This document shows, one piece after another, positions 28,377 to 37,700 of a stretch of 64,000 nt of DNA. The stretch spans positions 273,361 through 337,360 of the forward strand of contig NZ_ADAQ01000013.1 of the NCBI RefSeq assembly GCF_000176515.1. The letters are read 5' to 3'. Source of the DNA: Grimontia hollisae CIP 101886. GTDB taxonomy: Bacteria > Pseudomonadota > Gammaproteobacteria > Enterobacterales > Vibrionaceae. The notes beneath the pieces were generated by a model, which saw only the letters and a list, made by a program, of their open reading frames with translations, ran no database searches and was not told the origin of the DNA. Position numbers and translations under genes: made by a program. How positions within the stretch are numbered: position 1 is the stretch's first letter; the number at the start of each line of letters is the position of its first letter.

Positions 28377-28950
28377 GATTTTTACCGTCTGTTCGTTTGT
28401 GATGACATCCATTTTTAACGAAGACAGTTGTGATGCCAATTTGGGTAAGGTATTTGAGACGTCTCATCAACATCCTGCTTTAACGTTGCATAAATCAACA
28501 AAAAAGCGACGTACAACCACTCAGAACACTTCTGAAATGCAGACACTCTTCATTTAATTATCAATATTCCGTTGACGCGCCATCCAACAATCAGAGTCTC
28601 CACATAAACCGTACGATATACCAAAGTAGGATTTGGGAGCGCCCAATGGCCTATGGCCCCCCTTTTTCTTTTGCTTCTAGAATACATCTCAGCTCGGGAG
28701 CACCGGACATTGAAACCTTATATATGTTAGGAAGAAGCTCGGCCTATTTACTAATTCAGTTAAATACAACGAAGCAGCTTGAAATATTGTGTTTCAAGAT
28801 GCTTTGCATAAGAACGTCTTATCGAGTTCAAACGCTTAATGCTCCGAAATATGCAAATGGTGCCGATCTCCTCAGCGTCTCACAAATAGCGCAAAAAAAC
28901 TGATGTGCGAATGCAATCAAATTAGTTGCAAAACCTAGGAGAACCGAACA
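28377..28950. other. AT-rich intergenic region upstream of the quinoprotein gene
   Basis: It separates the divergent ligase and quinoprotein genes and presumably holds both promoters. An open frame at 28646-28903 has no ribosome site or recognisable protein. I could not identify an operator or RNA gene. Confidence 0.5.
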
Positions 28951-30783
28951 ATGCATAATCGTAATCTTCTTCACCATAAACGTTTTTATTTAACCATGAC
29001 CTTGGTCTTGACAAGTTTTATTGCTATCGCAGATACAAGAAAAGGCGTCACATGGGATGACATCATGGATGATGCCAACACTCCCGAAAACGTCTTAATG
29101 TATGGCATCGGCCCCAAAGCACAGCGCTACAGTGGTCTTACGCAAATCAATACAGATAATGTTAAAAAGCTCGTGCCTGCCTGGTCATTCTCATTTGGTG
29201 ATGAAAAGCAACGAGGTCAGGAATCCCAAGCACTCGTCTACGATGGTGTTATCTATGTGACAGCATCGTATTCAAGAATGTTTGCGCTTGATGCAAAAAC
29301 AGGAAAAAGGCTTTGGAGCTATACACATCGGTTGCCAGAAGACATTCGTCCTTGCTGTGATGTCGTAAACCGCGGTGCTGCAATTTATGGTGATAAGGTG
29401 TTTATGGGAACACTTGATGCGGCTATCGTTGCACTTGATCGTCATACAGGTAAGCGTCTATGGCGCAAAAAATTCGGTGATCATAAAGCCGGGTACACCA
29501 TGACTGGTGCACCAACCATTGTGAAAGATCAGAATACAGGCAAAGTCATGCTCATTCACGGTTCTTCCGGTGATGAATTTGGTGTGGTCGGAAAATTGTT
29601 TGCCCGTGATCCTGATACCGGTGAAGAAATCTGGATGCGCCCTTTCGTTGAAGGGCACATGGGACGTTTGAACGGAAAAGAAAGCACACCAACTGGCGAT
29701 CCTAAAGCCCCTACCTGGCCAAGAGATAAGAAGGGTAACCTTGTTGAAGCCTGGCACCATGGTGGCGGGGCACCCTGGCAAAGTGCAAGTTATGATGCAA
29801 AAACCAACACCATCATTATTGGCGCTGGTAACCCCGCTCCCTGGAACACTTGGAAGCGTACATCTGAAGGTGGTAACCCTCTCGATTACGATAACCTTTA
29901 TACTTCTGGACAAGTAGGCGTTGATCCAACGACCGGCGAAGTGAAGTGGTTCTACCAACACACACCGAATGATGCCTGGGATTTCTCCGGGAATAACGAA
30001 CTCGTGTTATTCGAATACGAAGAAAATGGCAAAACAATTCGTGCTACGGCACACGCAGACAGAAATGGTTTCTTCTACCTTGTCAATCAAGATAACGGCA
30101 AATTCATAAAAGCATTCCCATTCGTAGATAACATCACATGGGCAACAGGCATCCATCCAGAAACTGGACGTCCTATGGAAGTTAAAGGACAACGCCCCCC
30201 CTTGCCAGAACCGGGACAGAAATCAGGAAAACCCGTTGAAGTTTCCCCGCCATTCTTAGGTGGTAAAAACTGGAACCCTATGTCGTATAGCCAAGATACC
30301 GGGTTGTTCTACGTACCAGCAAATCACTGGAAGGAAGACTACTGGACGGAAGAAGTAACGTATAAAAAAGGGGCGGCATATCTCGGTCAAGGGTTTCGCA
30401 TCAAGCGCATGTATGACGACCACGTAGGAATACTACGTGCAGTAGACCCGAAAACTGGGAAATTCGTTTGGGAGCACAAAGAGAAACTCCCGTTGTGGTC
30501 TGGAACCCTAGCAACGAAAGGCAACCTGGTATTCACAGGAACCAGTGATGGTTATGTCAAAGCCCTCAATGCCGAAACAGGAGAAGAACTTTGGCGCTTC
30601 CAAACAGGATCTGGGGTCATTTCATGCCCAGTGACCTGGGAGATAGATGGCGTCCAATACATTGGACTCGCTTCGGGTTATGGTGGCGCAGTCCCTCTTT
30701 GGGGAGGAGATATGGCCGATTTGACCAAACCTGTTCCACAAGGCGGTGCTTTCTGGGTGTTCCGTCTTCCTGAATGGCTCTAA
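28951..30783 (+). CDS. PQQ-dependent alcohol dehydrogenase (ExaA/PedE-like, Ca type)
   Basis: A 610-residue periplasmic quinoprotein with a signal peptide (about 1-27) and eight-bladed propeller repeats (for example DAKTGKRLW, DRHTGKRLW, NAETGEELW tryptophan-docking motifs). The vicinal disulfide cysteines are Cys135-Cys136 in DIRPCCDVVN. The catalytic aspartate is Asp344 in NDAWDFSGNNE, and two residues later stands Ser346; lanthanide-type enzymes have a second Asp there, so this looks like a calcium-type ethanol/alcohol dehydrogenase. No fused cytochrome c domain is present. A good AGGAGA ribosome site precedes the start. It heads a cluster with a pentapeptide-repeat gene and a NosR-like gene, but its cytochrome partner and PQQ synthesis genes are absent from the window. 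Confidence 0.9.
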   Translation: MHNRNLLHHKRFYLTMTLVLTSFIAIADTRKGVTWDDIMDDANTPENVLMYGIGPKAQRYSGLTQINTDNVKKLVPAWSFSFGDEKQRGQESQALVYDGVIYVTASYSRMFALDAKTGKRLWSYTHRLPEDIRPCCDVVNRGAAIYGDKVFMGTLDAAIVALDRHTGKRLWRKKFGDHKAGYTMTGAPTIVKDQNTGKVMLIHGSSGDEFGVVGKLFARDPDTGEEIWMRPFVEGHMGRLNGKESTPTGDPKAPTWPRDKKGNLVEAWHHGGGAPWQSASYDAKTNTIIIGAGNPAPWNTWKRTSEGGNPLDYDNLYTSGQVGVDPTTGEVKWFYQHTPNDAWDFSGNNELVLFEYEENGKTIRATAHADRNGFFYLVNQDNGKFIKAFPFVDNITWATGIHPETGRPMEVKGQRPPLPEPGQKSGKPVEVSPPFLGGKNWNPMSYSQDTGLFYVPANHWKEDYWTEEVTYKKGAAYLGQGFRIKRMYDDHVGILRAVDPKTGKFVWEHKEKLPLWSGTLATKGNLVFTGTSDGYVKALNAETGEELWRFQTGSGVISCPVTWEIDGVQYIGLASGYGGAVPLWGGDMADLTKPVPQGGAFWVFRLPEWL

Positions 30784-30794
30784 CACGAAGTTTC

Positions 30795-30822
30795 CGGTCA
30801 GCATGTATGCTGACCGTTTTTT
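30795..30822 (+). terminator. Terminator after the quinoprotein gene
   Basis: Nine-base stem CGGTCAGCA / TGCTGACCG, four-base loop, six Ts. It sits between the dehydrogenase and pentapeptide genes, so the latter may depend on read-through or its own promoter. Confidence 0.8.
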
Positions 30823-30849
30823 CCCCTGATTACCCCCTAGGAAAGCGCC

Positions 30850-31512
30850 ATGAACTGTATAAACCAAACTATTAAAGGTATTTTTCTACTCGGCATGTCA
30901 ATGTGCCTATCGTCAAATGGATGGGCCGAGGAAGAAGCGTTCCTTGTTGTAAATGGTTGTAAACTAAAGCCCTTTGCATCCTGTCCGGGTGCTGATCTTC
31001 GCAATGCTAATCTGGCTAATTTAGATCTGACCGGCTCTGATTTTAACGGTGCAGACTTTAGTGGCGCAGACTTACGCCATGTTACTTTGAAAAATGCAAA
31101 TCTAGGAAAAGCACAATTTAAAAACGCCAATCTGGCACGGGCAGACTTGCGGCATGCCAATGCCCGAGTGGCCAACTTTGATAATGCCAATCTTCAAGCT
31201 ATACAGGGGTGGGCCATCTTTGCTCAAGTAGCATCTTTCAAAAATGCAGATCTTCGGGGTGCCAATCTAGAGTTTGGACGCATTGCCAAAGCCCAGTTTC
31301 ATGATGCCAATTTACAAGCTGCGAATCTAGAAATGGTTTGGGCACCCAAAACCGATTTTCTGAGAGCGAATATGCTCAATACCAACCTACAAGAGACCAA
31401 AATGTATGATGCTAACTTGCAAGATGCAGATATCACAGGTGCTCGAACGTTTTATGCCATTTTCGAAGGCGCGAATATGGAAGGGTGCACTGGCTGCCCG
31501 TTAGACTGGTAA
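30850..31512 (+). CDS. Secreted pentapeptide-repeat protein
   Basis: A 220-residue protein with a signal peptide (about 1-26, ending NGWA) and a right-handed pentapeptide-repeat helix of about 30 turns from residue 47 on (GADLRNANLANLDLTGSDF and so on). Four cysteines (in NGCKLKPFASCPG and EGCTGCPLDW) bracket the repeat and could form disulfides in the periplasm. It is not a Qnr-type gyrase protector because it is exported. A pentapeptide-repeat gene also lies beside the pedE quinoprotein gene in Pseudomonas putida, as I recall, so a role linked to the dehydrogenase is likely but undefined. Confidence 0.85.
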   Translation: MNCINQTIKGIFLLGMSMCLSSNGWAEEEAFLVVNGCKLKPFASCPGADLRNANLANLDLTGSDFNGADFSGADLRHVTLKNANLGKAQFKNANLARADLRHANARVANFDNANLQAIQGWAIFAQVASFKNADLRGANLEFGRIAKAQFHDANLQAANLEMVWAPKTDFLRANMLNTNLQETKMYDANLQDADITGARTFYAIFEGANMEGCTGCPLDW

Positions 31513-31613
31513 TCCAGAGCTTAAAACACGGTTAAACACAAAGCTGGGGAACATCTCTACTTAAGCGTTCAATAAGTGAAAAGTGGGCCTAACTGTCAGT
31601 GAGGAAACGGAAA

Positions 31614-33713
31614 ATGCAATGTTTCCACCTTAATTCGCTGAAACGTATTTTCGTATCAATCTTTTTTGCTTCTACATTATGGTTTGGCTGTGAGTTACAC
31701 GCACAAGACCAATCCCCTGCCAATAGCGAAATTGCTGAATTATTTCCCTCCGCTACCCGTGTTGGAGAGCCTGATACTGAACTAGGGATAATTCCCATCT
31801 ATCAACTCAATCAACTGATTGGCTATGTTTTTGAAAGTAACAATCTCACCAACTTTCCTGGATTCTCAGGCGAAACAATTAATCTACGCATTGCTCTCGA
31901 TACAAAAGGGATTATCCGGGGAATAAAAATAATCAGCCATCACGAGCCCATATTTCTTTATGGCCTTGGACAAAAACCCCTCCATGAGTTTGTGCAACAA
32001 TACTTAAACCGACGTATTGATCAACGCCTGTTGGTTGGTAAAAGTTCTTCGGATAAGGATGAAAACACCAACTACATCGATGGCATAACAAGAGCAACGG
32101 TGTCAGTCATGGTTATCCACGACACTATTTTAGGGGCTGCCATGCGCGTTGCCAGAATGAAACTATCAGGCTTTGAAGCGCCCCCAGAGGTTGCCTTCAA
32201 ATCAGGTTTCACCCCCATGAGTGTTAACGAGCTTATATCAAAAGACTATTTAAAATCCTGGCACGTGCTTGAATCCGTCGGTATTGAAAACGTTCAACTC
32301 GACAGCTTAAGAGAAAACAATGCAGAATCACTCATTGATATTCATTGGGCGTTTATCAACAGTGAACGCGTTGGCAGAAACCTTCTTGGCGATGATGAAT
32401 ATAAACGGCTTTTCCAGGAGCTGGCTCCCGGGGAGCTGGCACTAATGATGAGCTCCAACGGTGCGATAAGTTTTATCGAACCTGAGTTTGCATCAGGTTC
32501 AACGCCCAACAGGCTCAGTATCTATCAAAATGGGTATGCTGTTGATATCAGAGACCTGAATTTTTATAGTTTTTATCCGGAATCTTTCACAGAGAACTTC
32601 CCGACATACCGGGACATAAACATTTTTCGCATCAAAGCGAATTCAGGCTTTGATTTATCATCCCCTTTTGAACTTCGAATGACCCTGTTCATTTCCTCTA
32701 ATCCCATTCAAACCACCAGCATCACACTTTCAAAACAAGTCAGCATCTCACCGGCGCTCATTGAAAAAAATGAAATGCCCCAAGCGACGCCTACCCCCTT
32801 ATGGCAACGGCTCTGGCAGCAAAGAGCCATTGATATCGCTGTGTTAACTGTGTATTTGTGCTTTCTCACGGGGTTGTTCGTCTTCCAACGTCAGCTTGCC
32901 CCCCGATATGGGAAATGGCTACCTAACATCAGGCTTATATCACTGTTTTTTATCATTGGATTTATTGGCTACTACGCACAAGGACAACTTTCAGTCGTCA
33001 ACATCTACACGTTACTGCTCTCAGTTTGGCAGGGTTTTGATGTTCATGTGTTTTTGCTAGACCCTATCCTTTTTATCATTTGGAGTTTTGTTTTCATTAG
33101 CCTTTTTTTGTGGGGACGTGGCTTGTTCTGCGGTTGGCTTTGTCCTTTCGGCGCCTTTCAAGAGTTAATAGGACGATTAGCGAATTGGCTGCGACTTCCC
33201 CAATGGAAACCCTTAGACTCACATCATCGTACATTGCAACGTATCAAATACCCGATACTTATCGGGTTAATCATGGCTGCATTCTTTGACTTGTCGATGG
33301 CCGAAACTCTCGCAGAAATCGAACCCTTTAAAACAACCCTTACTATGAATTTTTTCCGCCACTGGCCTTTCGTTACCTATGCCTTCGTATTACTGGGCGC
33401 TGGGTTATTCGTCCACAAGTTCTATTGTCGATACCTTTGTCCCTTGGGTGCTGGTTTGGCAATACTAGGAAGGCTCAGACTATTTTCCTGGTTGAAACGA
33501 AGAAAAGAGTGCGGAAACCCTTGCCAGTTATGTCATAAAAAATGCGAAATCAATGCGATACGCTTTGATGGACGTATCGACTATAACGAATGTATTCAAT
33601 GCTTGGAGTGTTTAGTGATTATTAATGATCAGAATCGATGTGTTATCGGCCGTTATGGAAATAAAAAAAACCGCAGAAATAAACGTTCTGCGGCTCTGCT
33701 CAATAAACATTAA
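31614..33713 (+). CDS. NosR/NirI-like FMN-binding polyferredoxin membrane protein
   Basis: A 699-residue membrane redox protein. After a signal peptide (about 1-30) comes a periplasmic FMN-binding domain with the ApbE flavinylation-type motif DGITRATVS (modified residue probably Thr162), then a second periplasmic region and five or six membrane helices from about 405. Two CxxxCP motifs (CGWLCPFG, CRYLCPLG; about 506 and 605) are followed by two cytoplasmic 4Fe-4S sites (CGNPCQLCHKKC at about 633-644; CIQCLEC...C at about 660-676). This is the NosR layout, a family that passes electrons between the quinol pool or cytoplasm and periplasmic enzymes. No nosZ is here; the partner by position is the PQQ dehydrogenase. 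ATG chosen behind AGGAAACGG; a GTG five codons earlier is possible. Confidence 0.85.
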   Translation: MQCFHLNSLKRIFVSIFFASTLWFGCELHAQDQSPANSEIAELFPSATRVGEPDTELGIIPIYQLNQLIGYVFESNNLTNFPGFSGETINLRIALDTKGIIRGIKIISHHEPIFLYGLGQKPLHEFVQQYLNRRIDQRLLVGKSSSDKDENTNYIDGITRATVSVMVIHDTILGAAMRVARMKLSGFEAPPEVAFKSGFTPMSVNELISKDYLKSWHVLESVGIENVQLDSLRENNAESLIDIHWAFINSERVGRNLLGDDEYKRLFQELAPGELALMMSSNGAISFIEPEFASGSTPNRLSIYQNGYAVDIRDLNFYSFYPESFTENFPTYRDINIFRIKANSGFDLSSPFELRMTLFISSNPIQTTSITLSKQVSISPALIEKNEMPQATPTPLWQRLWQQRAIDIAVLTVYLCFLTGLFVFQRQLAPRYGKWLPNIRLISLFFIIGFIGYYAQGQLSVVNIYTLLLSVWQGFDVHVFLLDPILFIIWSFVFISLFLWGRGLFCGWLCPFGAFQELIGRLANWLRLPQWKPLDSHHRTLQRIKYPILIGLIMAAFFDLSMAETLAEIEPFKTTLTMNFFRHWPFVTYAFVLLGAGLFVHKFYCRYLCPLGAGLAILGRLRLFSWLKRRKECGNPCQLCHKKCEINAIRFDGRIDYNECIQCLECLVIINDQNRCVIGRYGNKKNRRNKRSAALLNKH
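33661..33693 (-). terminator. Terminator of the L,D-transpeptidase-like gene, inside the NosR-like coding end
   Basis: Read on the minus strand, CCGCAGAA / TTCTGCGG (perfect, eight pairs) with a seven-base loop, then eight Ts. It serves the minus-strand gene ending at 33804 and lies within the last codons of the plus-strand NosR-like gene. Confidence 0.75.
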
Positions 33714-33803
33714 TATCCAGCAATGGTAGCGCGTTTATGACAAATTATCTTTTTGTTTGCCTGAAACCCGGTACCATTTATTCATGAAATAATCCATACA
33801 CTC

Positions 33804-34418
33804 TTAAGCAAACGCGTAAATGTATGTGCCATTCTTTATAGTGTTGATGACTTTCTTTGATAAGTAACTGGGTAAAGCTGGGCATCCCCAACTGCGCCCT
33901 AATTGTCCGGTTTTGGCAATCACACTGGGATGGGCATACGTGGCACCGTGAATAACAATTGCACGCCGCCGTGCATTGTCGTTAATCCCTTTTGAAAGCC
34001 CATCTAGGCGAAGCGAGTAACCATGCTTGCCATAGTAAGTTTCTGCTGCCCGGAAAATACCAATCGACGTCTGGTGTGAATTAACAACATTGGAAAAATT
34101 TCTCGCATAAAGTGCCCCGCTGTTTTTACCGTGAGAAACGTAAGAAGCAAACAGGACTTTGCGCTTCGCTGCATCAATAACCCAAAATCGTTTTTGAGAA
34201 GACGGTTTACCGTAATCAATCACAGTAAAAACATCCTTACTGCCACGATGGGCCAGAAAATGGTTATATGCTTTCTGGAACTTTCCAAATGAAACTTCCG
34301 TCGATAAATTTAATTCCCGATACATAGATTGTGCATCGGGCATAGCAATTGCGAATACATTTTCTGAAAGAAACATTAACAGGAATGCTAAAGTTACCTT
34401 CAATACCTTTAACAACAT
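33804..34418 (-). CDS. Murein L,D-transpeptidase catalytic-domain family protein (YkuD_2)
   Basis: A 204-residue exported protein with a signal peptide (about 1-23, ending VFA). The catalytic pattern is visible: His158 in VIHGATYAHP and Cys179 in GRSWGCPALP, the HxxY...SxGC arrangement of YkuD-like L,D-transpeptidases in its 'murein catalytic domain' subfamily. Such enzymes cross-link or edit peptidoglycan stem peptides in the periplasm; the activity of this subfamily is little studied. It is convergent with the NosR-like gene and uses a terminator that overlaps it. Confidence 0.82.
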   Translation of the reverse strand: MLLKVLKVTLAFLLMFLSENVFAIAMPDAQSMYRELNLSTEVSFGKFQKAYNHFLAHRGSKDVFTVIDYGKPSSQKRFWVIDAAKRKVLFASYVSHGKNSGALYARNFSNVVNSHQTSIGIFRAAETYYGKHGYSLRLDGLSKGINDNARRRAIVIHGATYAHPSVIAKTGQLGRSWGCPALPSYLSKKVINTIKNGTYIYAFA

Positions 34419-34788
34419 CGTTTACCCGTAAATGATCTGTAATAAGCACATGCGTGCCGTACAGTACAACGCTCAACTCATATTTCTCCCCGGTAACCTC
34501 AAATTAAAGGCGGCATAATAAATGCCATACCAAAGCCCGCACCAAATTCTTTTGGCACAAATTATTTATTTTTCAGAAGGTAAGAATACCGAAAGACTTG
34601 AATTTCACGATTTGTCTGTTGACACGCAAACATTCATTTCAGTGGCATAGGCGTAAATTTGCCGTTTATTGCTGCTGATTTCGGCGAATGTTGCCATAAC
34701 GGTAAAAAATGAAAAAGCCAGCATAAACGCTGACTTTCTTTTTTTAATGAAATATGTTCCTTAACTGAAACACAGATGTAAAGGTTTA
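34419..34788. other. Intergenic region between hrpA and the transpeptidase-like gene
   Basis: Both neighbours are on the minus strand. The right part holds the hrpA terminator (34711-34737); the rest should hold the promoter of the transpeptidase-like gene. I see no gene in it. Confidence 0.5.
34711..34737 (-). terminator. Terminator of hrpA
   Basis: On the minus strand AAAGTCAGC / GCTGGCTTT (one G-U pair), six-base loop, then a T tract. Confidence 0.7.
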
Positions 34789-37700
34789 TTAGACCGCATC
34801 GATAGCGTTCTTAATGCGCTTATCTGAAATGGGATAAGGTGTCCCCAATTGCTGTGCGAAATAGCTGACTCTGAGCTCCTCAATCATCCAACGGATTTCC
34901 TTCACTGCTTCTGGAACACGTTGCCCTTTCGGGATCTTGTTCAGCAGTTCTTTGTAATCATTAGTGACAGACTCAATTTTCAGCATATGCAAGCGATCTT
35001 TATTCGGATCGATAGGCAGTTTTTCCAAACGACGTTCGATCGCATTCATGTATCGCTGGATGTCCGGCAAACGTTTCCAGCCACATTCCGTTGCAAACCC
35101 CTTGAAGATTAAGCCTTCAATCTGCGCTTTAATATCTGACAACGCAAAGGCCATGGTAAAGTCAATTTTACCTTTCAGCTTCTTGTTAATGTTAAAGGCT
35201 GTCGTCAGGATCTGCTCTACCTGCTTGGCAATCTCCACCACGGTATCGCCAAGCTCTGCACGTACATGCTCTTTCAGCGCCTCGAACTCTTCAGGCTGCC
35301 ATTTCAGTCCGCCCTGCGCTTCTATCAGCTTATCAACGCCACAGGCAATACAGTCATCAATCAAATCCAGCACACGGCCATACGGGTTGAAATACAGGCC
35401 AAGCTTCGACTTGTTCGGCAAGTTTTCATGCAGGTACTTAATCGGTGACGGTACGTTCAGAAGGATCAGGCGGCGCTGGCCCTGTTGCATGGCCTGATGC
35501 TGCTCTTCTTCGGTTTCATACAGCTTGATGCCGACTGAATCTTTATTATCCACAATCGCTGGGAAAGCTTTGACTTCAAATCCACCACGCTTCTGCTGAT
35601 ACATTTTCGGCAGCGCACCAAAGCTCCAGGTGGTCAGTCCCTGTTGTTCGATATCGTCATCAGCCACCTGAGACAGCGTCTCCTGCACTTTCTCTTTCAA
35701 GCCGTCTTTCAGCTCATACAAATCATAGCTTTCACTTAACTTACGATTTTTGTGGTCAACGGCACGGAAAGTGATTCTCAGGTGTTCCGGTAATTGCTCC
35801 AGTTGCCAGTTTTCACGCAGCACAGTCACACCGGTCATGCGCTTCAACTCTTTCTCCAACGCATCCAGCAGCGGCATTTCCATGGGCGTGACACGCTGAA
35901 GGAAAGCCGTTGCGTAGTTTGGTGCTGGCACAAAGTTACGTCGTAACGTTTTGGGCAATGACTTAATCAAACAAACAATAAGCTCATGGCGCAGGCCCGG
36001 GATTTGCCAGTCAAAGCCGTAAGGCTCAATCTGGTTGAGCACTGGCAGCGGGATATGCACAGTCACACCATCATGGTCTTCACCCGGCTCAAACTGATAG
36101 CTGAGTTTCAGCTTCAGGTTGCCCTGATGCCAGAAGTTCGGATAGTCCAACTCAGTGACATGGCTGGCATCGCCTGCGAGCAGCATGGCTTTCTCGAAGT
36201 TCAGCTTTTCAGGTTCATCACGACTGACTTTCTTCCACCAGCTGTCAAAGTGACGGCCAGATACCACGGTATGATCGATACGCTGATCGTAGAACTCGTA
36301 GAGTGTATCGTCGTCAACCAGAATATCGCGGCGACGGGATTTCTTCTCCAGCTCTTCCACTTCGGCCAGCATTTTGCGGTTCTGGTGGAAGAACTTGTGC
36401 TTAGTCTCCCAATCTCCTTCTACCAGCGCAGAGCGGATAAAGAGCTCACGGCTGACCACAGGATCAATGCTGCCATAATTCACTTTACGTTTCGGCACGA
36501 TAGGAATGCCATAAAGCATCACTTTTTCGAAGGCAAAGACAGCGGCCTGCTTCTTCTCCCAATGCGGTTCGGAGTAACTGCGCTTGATAAGGTGCTTAGC
36601 CAGCGGCTCCACCCATTCAGGCTGGATTTTAGCGGCGACACGCCCCCAAAGTTTGGAGGTTTCCACCAGCTCAGCCACCATTAACCACTTCGGCTGCTTT
36701 TTGAAGATGCCAGATGCCGGGAAGATGTTGAAGCGGGCATTACGCGCACCTTGGTATTCGTTCTTTTCCTGATCTTTCTGGCCAATATGGGACAGTAACC
36801 CCGCCAGCAATGACACATGAATGGATGAGTAATCTGCCGGTTCCTGATTGATCTTGAAGCCAAGCTCATGAATCACCTGGCGGATCTGGTAATGCACATC
36901 CTGCCATTCACGGATACGCAGATAGTTCAGGTAATCTTTCTTACACTGTTTGCGGAACTGGTTGCCGGACAGTGCCTTTTGCTGCTCCTTGATGTACTCC
37001 CACAGGTTTACATAGGCCAGGAAGTCAGATTCCTTATCGTTAAAGCGGCGATGTTTCTCATCGGCTGCCTGCTGTTTCTCACTCGGACGCTCACGGGGAT
37101 CCTGAATCGACAGCGCTGAAGCAATCACCATCACTTCATTGAGCGCACCCAGACGCCCCGCTTCCAGCACCATACGGGCAAGTCGTGGGTCGATAGGCAG
37201 ACGCGCGAGTGAACGACCAATATCCGTCAGGCGTTTTTGATCATCGCCTTTCTTGCTTTCTTTCAGCGCACCCAGCTCTTCAAGCAGGCGAACACCATCA
37301 GAGATGTTGCGGCTGTCTGGCGGCTGGACAAACGGAAACGCAGCAATATCACCCAGACCAATCGCCGTCATTTGCAGGATAACGGACGCCAGATTGGTAC
37401 GCAGGATTTCAGGATCGGTAAATTCTGGACGGGAAAGGAAATCTTCTTCTGAATACAAACGGATACAGATACCGTCTGACACCCGTCCGCAGCGCCCTTT
37501 ACGCTGGTTAGCGCTTGCCTGTGAAATCGGTTCAATCGGCAGGCGTTGCACCTTGGTGCGATAGCTGTAACGGGAAATCCGCGCCGTACCGGGATCGATC
37601 ACGTATTTGATGCCCGGCACCGTCAGCGAAGTTTCCGCCACGTTGGTTGCCAGTACGATGCGGCGACCAGAATGGGGCTGAAACACACGGTTTTGCTCAG

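Noticed and set aside
28646-28903. 85-codon frame upstream of the quinoprotein gene
   Set aside because: No ribosome site, no recognisable protein features, and base use unlike its neighbours.
28951-30783. Lanthanide-dependent XoxF/PedH-type dehydrogenase
   Set aside because: The extra metal-binding aspartate is a serine.
30850-31512. Pentapeptide-repeat protein as a Qnr-type quinolone resistance factor
   Set aside because: It has a signal peptide and is flanked by redox genes, so it cannot protect cytoplasmic gyrase.
31614-33713. True NosR of a nitrous oxide reduction cluster
   Set aside because: No nosZ, nosDFYL or other denitrification genes occur in the window; the neighbours are a quinoprotein and a pentapeptide-repeat protein.
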